DNA of 64,000 nt from contig NZ_CP072309.1 of the NCBI RefSeq assembly GCF_017726655.1, positions 124,001-188,000 of the forward strand, given 5' to 3'. This DNA is from Agrobacterium tumefaciens. Lineage in GTDB: Bacteria; Pseudomonadota; Alphaproteobacteria; Rhizobiales; Rhizobiaceae. The notes under the pieces were generated by a model, which searched no databases, was not told the DNA's origin, and saw only the letters and a list, made by a program, of their open reading frames with translations. Of the stretch, positions 55,940-64,000 are shown one piece after another (positions within the stretch are counted from its first letter, which is position 1; each line of letters starts with the position of its first letter). The position numbers were made by a program, and so were the translations under genes.

Positions 55940-58645
55940 TCAGTCTTCCGATCCCATGGCATCATAAGCAGGCCGTTCACCAACGATGATGGCGCGTTTG
56001 CCGACATGGTTAGCGGGTCCGACAATACCTTCCTGCTCCATGCGCTCGACCAGTGACGCGGCGCGATTGTAGCCGACAGATAGGCGGCGCTGGATGTAGG
56101 AGGTCGAGCACTTCTTGTCGCGCATTACCACCTTCACGGCTTTTTCGTAGAGGTCGTCGCTGTCGTCTTCGCCCATGGCGGACTTGTCGAAAACCGCTGT
56201 TTCCTCCTCCGCCTCTTCGTCGGCCTCATCGGCGTCTTCCGTGACAGTGCCGAGATATTCCGGACGCCCCTGCGTTTTCAGATGCGCAACGACCTTTTCC
56301 ACTTCCTCATCGGAGACGAAAGGACCGTGAACACGGGCGATACGGCCGCCGCCCATCATGTGTAGCATGTCGCCCTGGCCGAGGAGGTGTTCCGCACCCT
56401 GTTCACCAAGGATGGTCCGGCTGTCGATCTTAGATGTCACCTGGAAGGAAATGCGCGTCGGGAAGTTCGCCTTGATCGTGCCGGTGATGACGTCGACCGA
56501 AGGACGCTGGGTTGCCATGATGAGGTGAATACCGGCAGCACGGGCCATCTGCGCAAGACGCTGGATCGCACCTTCGATCTCCTTGCCCGCCACCATCATC
56601 AGGTCGGCCATCTCGTCGACGATGACGACGATATAGGGCATGGCCGTGAGGTCCATTTCCTCCTGCTCGTAGACCGCCTCGCCGGTCGCACGGTCAAAAC
56701 CGGTCTGGACATTGCAGAACACCGTCTCAGCCTTGGCGCGGGCGGCTGCTGCCCTTGCGTTGTAGCCGTCGATGTTGCGGACACCAAGACGCGACATCTT
56801 GCGATACCGGTCTTCCATTTCGCGCACGGCCCATTTCAGCGCCATGACCGCCTTTTTCGGATCCGTGACCACAGGCGTCAGAAGATGTGGGATGCCGTCA
56901 TAGACGGAAAGCTCAAGCATCTTTGGATCAACCATGATCAGGCGGCATTCTTCCGGCTTCAGACGATAGAGCAGCGACAAGATCATGGTGTTGATGGCGA
57001 CCGACTTGCCCGAACCGGTGGTGCCGGCAACAAGCAGGTGCGGCATCTTCGCCAGTTCAGCGATGACAGGTTCGCCACCGATTGTCTTGCCGAGGCAAAG
57101 CGCGAGTTTCTGACGCGTCTCGGCATAGTCGGTCGCCTCGATCAGTTCGCGCAGGTAAACAGTCTCACGCACCGGGTTCGGCAGCTCGATGCCGATGACA
57201 TTACGGCCGGGCACGACGGCGACACGCGCCGACAGTGCCGACATGGAGCGGGCGATATCATCCGAAAGGCCGATGACCCGCGAGGATTTGACGCCAGGCG
57301 CCGGCTCGAATTCATAAAGCGTCACAACGGGACCGGGGCGAACATCGATGATCTCACCCTTGATGCCGAAATCCTCAAGAACGCTTTCCAGAAGTCCGGC
57401 GCTCTGTTCCAGCGCTTCCGGCGTCATCGTGGTCGTCTGCTGGACGCGCGCCTCCTGCAAGAGGTCGATCGAAGGATACTCATATTCGCCATCTGCGAAA
57501 ACGGGGGCTTCGCGGAACATCGGCTGTGAGGCCTGAATGGGAGCGCGCGGCGTGAAGCGCGGCTCGACGGCGACTCTCTCGGCCGGCATGACTTGCTCGA
57601 CAGGCCTTTGCGGCTCGACAACAGTCGCAACTTCCGTAGCTGGCGCCGGCAAGACTTCCTGTTCCGCGACCGGCACGATGGCAGGCGCGACGGACTGGCG
57701 AACGCCAATCTCACGGTATAGCCGAATGGCCGAACCGCCCGGCACATTGACAACAGGCGGCTCAGCCGAGAGCACGATAGCGGCGGCCGGGGATGACAAA
57801 ATGGTGTTCGGCGCAGCGCTGGCAGGTGCCGTGACAACCGAGTTTGCCAGAACCTCGCGCGCGGACGCAACGATGCCCTCGCCGGCACTGCCTGGCAGAT
57901 CGAGCGTCATCACTTCCCAGAAAAGCTCATCCGGCAGATGGGCGGCGAAAGCTGGAATCACCACCTGCGGCACGGGAGGCAGCATCGCCTCAACAGCCGG
58001 CGCAACGGAGGCTGCCTCAACTGGAGAGACCGACGGCTGCGCAGACTTTACTACGGTCGCGTACATATCGCTCGGCACCGGCGTCATTGTTGCGGCCGCG
58101 GCCTCTTCGGCCTGCTTGCGGGCAAGCTCAAGCCGCAGTTTATAGGTCAGCGCCCTTGCGCCCCGGGCATCCGGCGGCTGCGGCAGAAATGGCATGCGTG
58201 GCGGCGGCAGACGTTGCTCTGCCGGCCTTACCGTGACTTCGCTGACAGGAGCACAATGCGGCTCCACTGACTGCTGCTGCGTTACCGGCTCCGAGTCTAC
58301 CGGCGCAAGCGACGCAACAGGCAGCTCCTCCTCAGGCAGATTGGGGGTCTCCACCGGCATACGTCGATTGAACGCGCTCTCGGGCGTGCGGGTGAAACGG
58401 ACATTAGGACCGAGCACGAAAGCATTCTGCCAGCCAGGCATTTCAGCGCGGCCTTCAATGGCATCGGCAGCACTGATATCGGCGTTGGGCCGAGACGCAG
58501 CACTCGCCTTCACTGTGGCCGACGGCTGACCGGCAACCATCTGGCCGCCGGCATGACGAGCCTTTTCGCTCCCCTCCCCTACGCTATTGGACGAATTCTG
58601 GAATCTGGATCGGGAGAAACTCATGGCAGCGTGCACACTCATCAT
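55940..58645 (-). CDS. FtsK/SpoIIIE-type DNA translocase without membrane domain
   Basis: 901 aa. The N-terminal 400 residues are low-complexity, Ala/Pro/Val-rich, with no hydrophobic helices. The motor domain (about 415-790) has Walker A GTTGSGKS and Walker [10 protein letters not shown]. The C-terminal gamma winged helix (about 830-895, [22 protein letters not shown]) recognises KOPS-like sequences in FtsK. A soluble second FtsK beside a membrane-anchored one is known in rhizobia. Start uncertain between 58645, 58642 and a later ATG at codon 8. Role in chromosome-end or replicon segregation is inference. Confidence 0.88.
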   Translation of the reverse strand: MMSVHAAMSFSRSRFQNSSNSVGEGSEKARHAGGQMVAGQPSATVKASAASRPNADISAADAIEGRAEMPGWQNAFVLGPNVRFTRTPESAFNRRMPVETPNLPEEELPVASLAPVDSEPVTQQQSVEPHCAPVSEVTVRPAEQRLPPPRMPFLPQPPDARGARALTYKLRLELARKQAEEAAAATMTPVPSDMYATVVKSAQPSVSPVEAASVAPAVEAMLPPVPQVVIPAFAAHLPDELFWEVMTLDLPGSAGEGIVASAREVLANSVVTAPASAAPNTILSSPAAAIVLSAEPPVVNVPGGSAIRLYREIGVRQSVAPAIVPVAEQEVLPAPATEVATVVEPQRPVEQVMPAERVAVEPRFTPRAPIQASQPMFREAPVFADGEYEYPSIDLLQEARVQQTTTMTPEALEQSAGLLESVLEDFGIKGEIIDVRPGPVVTLYEFEPAPGVKSSRVIGLSDDIARSMSALSARVAVVPGRNVIGIELPNPVRETVYLRELIEATDYAETRQKLALCLGKTIGGEPVIAELAKMPHLLVAGTTGSGKSVAINTMILSLLYRLKPEECRLIMVDPKMLELSVYDGIPHLLTPVVTDPKKAVMALKWAVREMEDRYRKMSRLGVRNIDGYNARAAAARAKAETVFCNVQTGFDRATGEAVYEQEEMDLTAMPYIVVIVDEMADLMMVAGKEIEGAIQRLAQMARAAGIHLIMATQRPSVDVITGTIKANFPTRISFQVTSKIDSRTILGEQGAEHLLGQGDMLHMMGGGRIARVHGPFVSDEEVEKVVAHLKTQGRPEYLGTVTEDADEADEEAEEETAVFDKSAMGEDDSDDLYEKAVKVVMRDKKCSTSYIQRRLSVGYNRAASLVERMEQEGIVGPANHVGKRAIIVGERPAYDAMGSED

Positions 58646-59019
58646 AAACGTACATATTTCGGTCTCCCTGAAATAAAAAATAAAGGTTAATTACCCCTTT
58701 CCAAACGGGACGGCGGCGGCAATTTTTCGAGCCGGCCACGAGGTGCTGAGAGAACCCGCGCCGAAGGAAGACTCCAATCACCTTATTGATTTTGTTGTAT
58801 AAAAATCGGGTTTTTTACGCCATTTAAGAGGCAGAGAAGCAAGCATGGAAAAGCGCCTTGGGTCCGTGAGGCATATTGTTTCCGCAAAGGCGCGCGCAAC
58901 GTAAAATCATTGCCGTAAAGCCAGTGAATTAACGTGGACACTGCCGGCATTACAGCCTTAAGATCGGTCGGCCGCGGCCCCATCAAAAGATCCGCTCAGC
59001 CCCATTTCCGGAGTGAACC
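58646..59019. other. Divergent spacer between ftsK-like gene and dipeptide operon
   Basis: 374 bp. It must carry the promoters of both genes. GGAG lies six bases before the 59020 ATG. No operator, repeat or further gene recognised; short frames on both strands lack ribosome sites. Confidence 0.6.
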
Positions 59020-60630
59020 ATGTCACCTGTCCAACTCTCCCGCCGTTCGTTGCTCAAGACCTCGGTTTTTCTGGCCGCGACAACGGGGCTGGCAGGCATT
59101 GCCGCCGCGCAGCAGGCGACACCTGGAGGAAGGTTGATCGTAGCAGCCGATTCGGAGCCGAAAAATCTCAATCCGGCAATCGTCGCCTCCAACGGTGTAT
59201 TCTACATTGCCAGCAAGATCATAGAGCCATTGGCGGAAGCTTCTTTTAGCGGCAAGGATGGGCTGGAGCCACGCCTTGCGACCGAATGGCAGGGATCGGA
59301 CGATGGCTTGAGCGCCACCTTCAAGTTGCGTGAAGGCGTGACCTGGCATGACGGCAAGCCGTTCACCTCTGCGGATGTTGCCTTTTCGGCGCTGTCGGTC
59401 TGGAAACCGCTGCAGAACCTGGGACGGCTGGTCTTTGCCAATCTGGAGAAGGTGGAGACGCCGGACGATCACACGGCGATCTTCCGCTTTTCAAAGCCGA
59501 CGCCGTTCCAGCTGATCCGCAACGCGTTGCCGGTCGTCACCAGCGTCGTACCGAAACATCTTTATGACGGCACGGATATCGCTACCAATCCCGCCAATAC
59601 CAAACCAGTCGGCACCGGACCTTTCGTCTTTACCGAATACAAGCCTGGCGAATATTATCGTCTCACTCGCAATGCGAATTACTGGGGTAAGGATCAGCCG
59701 CACCTCGAGGAGGTCATCTATCGCGTCCTGCCGGACAGGGCGGGAGCTGCTTCCGCGCTGGAGGCGGAGGAAATCCAGCTCGCGGCCTTCTCCGCCGTTC
59801 CCCTGGCCGACCTCGCCCGCATCTCGAAGGTCGAGGGTATCAAGGTGATCGCCGATGGATACGAGGCCCTCACCTATCAGCTGGCGGTCGAAATCAACCA
59901 TCGCCGCAAGGAATTGGCAGACCTCAACGTCAGACAAGCCATCGCCCACGCCATCGACAAGAAATTCGTGATCGACAAGGTCTTCCTCGGCTACGCGACG
60001 GCATCGACGGGCCCTGTACCGAAGAATGCGCCGGAATTCTATACAGGTGACGTCGAGACCTATGATTTCGATGTTGCCAAAGCGAACGCTCTGCTTGACG
60101 AGGCGGGATATGCGCGGGGGCCGGATGGCAAGCGCTTTTCCTTGAAGCTTCTGCCCGCGCCGTATTTCAACGAAACCAAACAGTTCGGTTCGTATCTTCG
60201 CCAGGCGCTTCAGGAAATCGGCATTGATGCTGAACTTGTCAACAATGATGCGGCGGCCCACCAGAAAGCGGTTTATACCGACCACGCCTTCGATCTCGCC
60301 GTCGCACCGCCGGTCTTCCGCGGCGATCCGGCAATTTCCACCACCATCCTGGTGCGCTCCGGCATTCCGGCAGGCGTCGGATTCTCCAACCAGGGCGGTT
60401 ACGAGAACAAGACGCTCGATGAACTCATCGACCGGGCAGCCGCAACGGTGGATGCCACGACACGCACCGCGCTTTACAAGGATTTCCAGAAGCAGGTTGC
60501 GGCCGATCTGCCGCTGATCAACGTCGCCGAATGGGGCTTTATCACCGTCGCACGCGACACGGTGAAACAGATCGCCACCAACCCGCGCTGGGCCGTTTCA
60601 AACTGGGCGGATACGGCGGTCGAAAGCTGA
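59020..60630 (+). CDS. Peptide ABC transporter substrate-binding protein (family 5, DppA/OppA type)
   Basis: 536-aa periplasmic protein. The N-terminus SRRSLLKTSVFLAATTGLAG is a twin-arginine-type signal, ending near AAAQQ. Family-5 blocks: GGRLIVAADSEPKNLNP, FKLREGVTWHDGKPFTSADV, GTGPFVFTEYKPGEYYRLTRN, NVRQAIAHAIDK. Binds a dipeptide, oligopeptide or similar solute. First gene of a five-gene importer operon. Confidence 0.92.
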   Translation: MSPVQLSRRSLLKTSVFLAATTGLAGIAAAQQATPGGRLIVAADSEPKNLNPAIVASNGVFYIASKIIEPLAEASFSGKDGLEPRLATEWQGSDDGLSATFKLREGVTWHDGKPFTSADVAFSALSVWKPLQNLGRLVFANLEKVETPDDHTAIFRFSKPTPFQLIRNALPVVTSVVPKHLYDGTDIATNPANTKPVGTGPFVFTEYKPGEYYRLTRNANYWGKDQPHLEEVIYRVLPDRAGAASALEAEEIQLAAFSAVPLADLARISKVEGIKVIADGYEALTYQLAVEINHRRKELADLNVRQAIAHAIDKKFVIDKVFLGYATASTGPVPKNAPEFYTGDVETYDFDVAKANALLDEAGYARGPDGKRFSLKLLPAPYFNETKQFGSYLRQALQEIGIDAELVNNDAAAHQKAVYTDHAFDLAVAPPVFRGDPAISTTILVRSGIPAGVGFSNQGGYENKTLDELIDRAAATVDATTRTALYKDFQKQVAADLPLINVAEWGFITVARDTVKQIATNPRWAVSNWADTAVES

Positions 60631-60639
60631 GGAACAGGG

Positions 60640-61629
60640 GTGAAGCGTGCCATAAGAATGCTGAGGAGAAGGGCAGTAAGCGCCATTCCGGTGCTGCTTA
60701 TTGTTCTGGTCTTCACCTTCGTTCTGCTTGAAAATGCATCCGGGGACGCTGTTGATGCCTATCTCGTCTCGATCGGCGGTGGCGATGCCGAGCTGAGGGA
60801 TGTGCTGCGCGAGCAATATGGTCTGAACGGATCGGTCCTCGCACGTTTTTGGCTCTATGCCAGTTCGGTCCTGAGGCTCGACTTCGGTTGGTCGCTCGCC
60901 TTCGAACGACCGGTGTTAGGGTTGATCCTCGAGCGTCTCCCAAACACCCTTCTCCTGATGGGAAGCGCCACGACACTTGCCTTCATCCTGGGCACCGGTC
61001 TCGGCATCGTGGCGGGTGCGCGCCCCGGCGGAACGGTAGACCGCGTGCTATCAACCCTGTCGCTTGCCCTATACGCCACGCCCGGCTTCTGGCTTGGCCT
61101 CGTCTTCGCGATCGTTTTTGCGGTCCAGCTTAAATGGCTGCCGACGTCAGGCATTGAAACCATCGCCTCGGGCAAGCAGGGACTGGCGCGCGCGTTGGAC
61201 ATCGCGCGGCATCTCGTGTTGCCCGTTGCCAGTCTCGGGCTTATTTATCTCGCACTTTTTCTTCGCGTCATGCGCACCGCCATGGCCGCTGTCTGGCCAC
61301 TGGATTTCGTACTTTTTGCCCGATCCAAGGGGCTTTCCAGACGACGCATCGTGCTGCGCCATGTCGCGCGCAACGCTGCCCTGCCGCTGATCACGGTGCT
61401 TGGTCTGCAGGCCGCCACGATGCTCGGCGGCAGCGTGGTGATCGAGAGCGTTTTTGCCATTCCCGGTTTTGGCCGGCTAGCGCAGGAAGCTGTCAGTGGA
61501 CGCGACACGCCGCTCCTGATGGGCATTATTTTGACAAGCGCTGTTTTCGTCATTGTCATCAATCTCGTCGTTGACATTCTCTACGCCGTTCTTGATCCGC
61601 GCATCGGCAGCGGGGAGCAACAGGCATGA
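60640..61629 (+). CDS. Peptide ABC transporter permease (DppB type)
   Basis: 329 aa with about six membrane segments. The first segment is AIPVLLIVLVFTFVLL. EAA-type loop and LGLQAATMLGGSVVIESVFAIPG near the end are DppB hallmarks. GTG start at 60640, nine bases after the binding-protein stop, with AGGA upstream; an ATG six codons later is possible. Overlaps dppC by 4 bases (ATGA). Confidence 0.92.
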   Translation: MKRAIRMLRRRAVSAIPVLLIVLVFTFVLLENASGDAVDAYLVSIGGGDAELRDVLREQYGLNGSVLARFWLYASSVLRLDFGWSLAFERPVLGLILERLPNTLLLMGSATTLAFILGTGLGIVAGARPGGTVDRVLSTLSLALYATPGFWLGLVFAIVFAVQLKWLPTSGIETIASGKQGLARALDIARHLVLPVASLGLIYLALFLRVMRTAMAAVWPLDFVLFARSKGLSRRRIVLRHVARNAALPLITVLGLQAATMLGGSVVIESVFAIPGFGRLAQEAVSGRDTPLLMGIILTSAVFVIVINLVVDILYAVLDPRIGSGEQQA

Positions 61630-62462
61630 GTTTCGCTCTCCGGCTTTTGCGCAGTTTAGAAGGAGCAACTGGCGCCATTGTTCTGGTATTGCTTTCCGTG
61701 ATGGCGCTCGCTGCCCCCTTCGTTTTCCCGGGCGATCCCTTGGCGATCGTCGGCGATCCGCTGATTGCGCCTTTCACCAATACAGCCCTTCCGCTGGGGA
61801 CAGACCGGCTGGGCCGAGATGTGCTGGCCGAACTCATCCACGGAGCGCAGGCCTCTATTCTCGTTGGCATCGGCGCCGCCGCTGCGGCGCTGATCGTCGG
61901 CACCTTTATCGGAACCATTGCCGGTTTCGCCGGCGGGTTGGTGGACGAGGCGTTGATGCGGCTCACGGATGCATTTCAGATCGTGCCCAATTTCCTGCTT
62001 GCGCTCGCCTTTGTCAGTACCATTGGCCCTTCCATGCCTGTTGTCATTCTGGCAATTGCGCTTGGCGCGTGGGCCGATCCGGCGCGGCTGATGCGGGCAC
62101 AGGTCTTGAGTATCCGCGAGCGTGACTATGTGCAATCCGCCCGCGCCATCGGCATGCATCCGTTGGAAATAGCCTTCCGGCAAATCTTGCCGAATGCGCT
62201 GCCGCCCGTCATGGCTCTCGCCGCCATCATTGTCGCTGCCGCCATCCTCACAGAAGCAGCCCTTTCTTTCCTTGGGCTTGGGGACCCTAATATCGTCACC
62301 TGGGGTTCGATGATTGCGGAAGGACGCAACGTCCTGCGTTCGGCCGCCTTCCTGTCTGTAATTCCCGGTCTCGGGTTACTCGTTACGGTTCTCGGCGTCT
62401 ATCTCCTTGGCGAGGGCATCAACAGGGCGATGGCGACAGGGAGGCAGGACCATGACCGGTAA
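61626..62462 (+). CDS. Peptide ABC transporter permease (DppC type)
   Basis: 278 aa. LGTDRLGRDVLAELIHGAQASILVG near residue 60, and the EAA loop RDYVQSARAIGMHPLEIAFRQILPN near 180, are typical of DppC. The final GLGLLVTVLGVYLLGEGIN is the usual last helix. Translationally coupled to both neighbours (4-base overlap upstream, 11-base overlap downstream). Confidence 0.93.
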   Translation: MSFALRLLRSLEGATGAIVLVLLSVMALAAPFVFPGDPLAIVGDPLIAPFTNTALPLGTDRLGRDVLAELIHGAQASILVGIGAAAAALIVGTFIGTIAGFAGGLVDEALMRLTDAFQIVPNFLLALAFVSTIGPSMPVVILAIALGAWADPARLMRAQVLSIRERDYVQSARAIGMHPLEIAFRQILPNALPPVMALAAIIVAAAILTEAALSFLGLGDPNIVTWGSMIAEGRNVLRSAAFLSVIPGLGLLVTVLGVYLLGEGINRAMATGRQDHDR

Positions 62463-63255
62463 CGCTCTGTGCCGCATCGACGATCTCAGCGTTCACTACA
62501 GGCCGGGTCAGGCTCCCGCTTTGCTGAATGTTTCACTGACCATCCGCCAAGGGCAACGGCTGGCGATCATCGGAGAAAGCGGCTCGGGGAAATCCACGCT
62601 TGGCAAAGCCGTTGCCGGGCTTCTTCCCGGTAACGCACGGGTTACCGGCGACATTTCCTGGAGCCGCGACAGCGGCCTGTTTCAGGGCCGGCCAAAGCCG
62701 GGGCGCGATATCGGCACGATCTTTCAGGATACCGGCGCGACGCTTAATCCGGTTCTCACAATAGCGGAACAGGTGGCGGAAGGTGCCGTCCGGCATCTGG
62801 GCCTGTCCTGGCGGCAAGGCCAGGATCTCGCTCGCGACCTCTTGGAACGGGTTCGGCTGCCACATCCATCCCATCTTCTCAAAGCGTTCCCGCACCAGCT
62901 TTCCGGCGGCCAAAGGCAGCGTGTTGCGATTGCCGCCGCTATTGCCGCAAGCCCTTCCATTCTGATTGCCGACGAGGCAACGAGCGCACTGGATACGGTC
63001 AGTCAGGCCGCCATTGCCACGCTTCTTGACGATCTGGTGCGGCGGGAAAACAAAACGCTTGTGTTCATCACCCATGACATTGGCCTCGCGTCCAGTCTTG
63101 CCGACGAAATCGCAGTTTTACATTCCGGCCGGCTGGTTGAACACGGTCCGACGCGGCGGGTCCTGTCTGCACCCAGCCATGACTACACACGGGCGCTGCT
63201 TGCGGATTATCTGGACCTGTCCACTCCGCCGCTCATCAGCGAGGCTGCGTCATGA
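62452..63255 (+). CDS. Peptide ABC transporter ATP-binding protein (DppD type)
   Basis: 267 aa starting MTGNALCRIDDLSVHY. Walker A GESGSGKST, Q-loop FQDTGATLNPVL, signature LSGGQRQR, Walker B ILIADEAT, H-loop ITHDIGL. Shorter than the 320-aa DppD because the C-terminal Fe-S/Cys extension is absent. GGAGG lies seven bases before the ATG. Its end overlaps the next ATPase gene by 4 bases. Confidence 0.9.
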   Translation: MTGNALCRIDDLSVHYRPGQAPALLNVSLTIRQGQRLAIIGESGSGKSTLGKAVAGLLPGNARVTGDISWSRDSGLFQGRPKPGRDIGTIFQDTGATLNPVLTIAEQVAEGAVRHLGLSWRQGQDLARDLLERVRLPHPSHLLKAFPHQLSGGQRQRVAIAAAIAASPSILIADEATSALDTVSQAAIATLLDDLVRRENKTLVFITHDIGLASSLADEIAVLHSGRLVEHGPTRRVLSAPSHDYTRALLADYLDLSTPPLISEAAS

Positions 63256-64000
63256 ACGAGGCCCTTCTCAGCGTCGAAGGACTGTCGAAAACCTATCGCA
63301 CCCCCGCCAGAACGGTGGCGGCACTTTCCGATATTTCTTTTTCGCTCCAGCCCGGGGAAACTCTGGGACTGGCCGGCCCCTCCGGCTGCGGGAAGTCGAC
63401 ACTGGCTCGCATTTTGATGCGGCTCATCCCCCCGATTCTGGGACAATCCGTTTCCAGAATCGCGACTGGCTCACGCTTGACGGGAGCGGGCTGCGTTCCG
63501 CCCGCCGGCACGTGCAGATGGTCTTTCAGGATACGCACGGCGCCTTCAATCCGCGCGCGCGTGTCGAGGATGCCATCGGTGAGCCGCTGCGCATTCATCG
63601 CCTCGTCAGACGGCGCGATCGCGCGGCGGAAATACGCCGTCTTCTGGACCGCGTTGGCCTGGCGGACATCGATGCCAGCCGCTCGATATTGGAGCTTTCC
63701 GGTGGGCAGAGGCAACGTGTTGCCATAGCGAGGGCCATTGCAGTCCGGCCGGCGGTGCTCATTCTTGACGAGGCCGTCTCTGCCCTCGACGTGTCAGTGC
63801 GCAGGCAAATCCTCGAGCTGCTGGTGGAAATCCAAAGGGATACCGCCGTGTCCTGCATTTTCGTCTCGCACGATCTCGCTGTGATACGCGCCGTCTGCCA
63901 CCGCGTTGCCATCATGGAAGCCGGGCGGATCGTTGAAATTGGCACGACGCGCGACATCATCTCGGCACCGCAATCGTCGACAGCCAGAACATTGATTGAC
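63252..64000 (+). pseudogene. Peptide ABC transporter ATP-binding protein (DppF type), frameshifted and cut by window end
   Basis: Frame 1 from ATG 63252 encodes a normal start with Walker [10 protein letters not shown] and continues to LMRLIPP. At a run of six C (63428-63433) the reading frame is lost and a stop comes at 63726-63728. The homologous protein continues in another frame from 63431: DSGTIRFQNRDWLTL, Q-loop VFQDTHGAFNP, signature LSGGQRQR, Walker B VLILDEA, H-loop VSHDLAV, to the window end. One extra C would restore a single ORF. It is a sequencing error, a phase-variable tract or a recent mutation; the sequence alone cannot decide. Confidence 0.85.

Noticed and set aside
58584..58656. 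24-codon frame with a good ribosome site overlapping the ftsK-like start
   Set aside because: It runs out of frame across the start of the translocase. GGAGA seven bases upstream may simply serve the ftsK start a few bases later. No independent support for a peptide.

Overview
This window looks like part of an Agrobacterium (Rhizobiaceae) replicon. The evidence is high GC content, short rhizobial intergenic mosaic repeats, a uronate dehydrogenase of the Agrobacterium length (265 aa), a Zur-type zinc locus in troCBA/yciC order, an acrABR-type efflux operon and an alphaproteobacterial ornithine decarboxylase with a long leader. From memory, the gene order resembles the linear chromosome of A. 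fabrum C58 around Atu3140-Atu3210. That placement is inference; no search was run. No tRNA, rRNA, insertion sequence, integrase or CRISPR array was seen. The window is almost entirely metabolic, transport and regulatory accessory genes.

Region 1 (1-3.6 kb) is a uronate/pectin breakdown cluster: kduD (cut by the window edge), kduI, udh, a translationally coupled small ORF, a FadR-type regulator and a KdgF-type cupin. Region 2 (3.6-12.5 kb) is a sugar ABC importer operon (binding protein, two permeases, ATPase). It continues into a fused Gfo/Idh/MocA-aldo/keto reductase and an M24 peptidase-like gene, with a divergent AraC regulator. Region 3 (12.5-14.6 kb) is a second AraC regulator divergent from an Fsr-like MFS exporter. 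Region 4 (14.7-22.1 kb) is a second sugar importer operon led by a FadR-type regulator and a trans-sulfuration PLP enzyme, with a LacI regulator downstream.

Region 5 (22.3-27.9 kb) holds RNase HI, the zinc importer troCBA, and the divergent COG0523 GTPase yciC with three Zur-like boxes between them, then a YqaA-like membrane protein. Region 6 (28.5-32.7 kb) is ugpBAEC, glycerol-3-phosphate import. Region 7 (32.7-39.6 kb) has a glyoxalase-related protein, OmpW with an FNR-like box, an MFS/MarR pair sharing a palindromic operator, a GNAT enzyme, ornithine decarboxylase with a speF-type leader, and a LysR regulator.

Region 8 (39.7-43.3 kb) is a CUT2 ribose-type importer. Region 9 (43.5-48.6 kb) is an RND efflux operon, acrA-acrB-acrR, with a long inverted repeat before acrA. 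Region 10 (48.8-55.9 kb) mixes c-di-GMP enzymes with a PhcB-like methyltransferase, a ureidoglycine aminohydrolase (AllE) and an AllD-family dehydrogenase. Region 11 (55.9-64 kb) is a membrane-segment-free FtsK translocase and a dipeptide-type ABC importer operon whose last ATPase gene is frameshifted in a C tract and runs off the window.

I found no clearly new multi-gene defence or mobile system. The strongest unusual signals are the fused dehydrogenase/aldo-keto reductase, the C-S-lyase-like enzyme inside a sugar-import operon, the candidate leader peptide before odc, the shared operators (Zur, MarR, AcrR), hairpin elements placed directly after binding-protein genes in two importer operons, the 35-codon coupled ORF between udh and its regulator, and the frameshifted oligopeptide ATPase.
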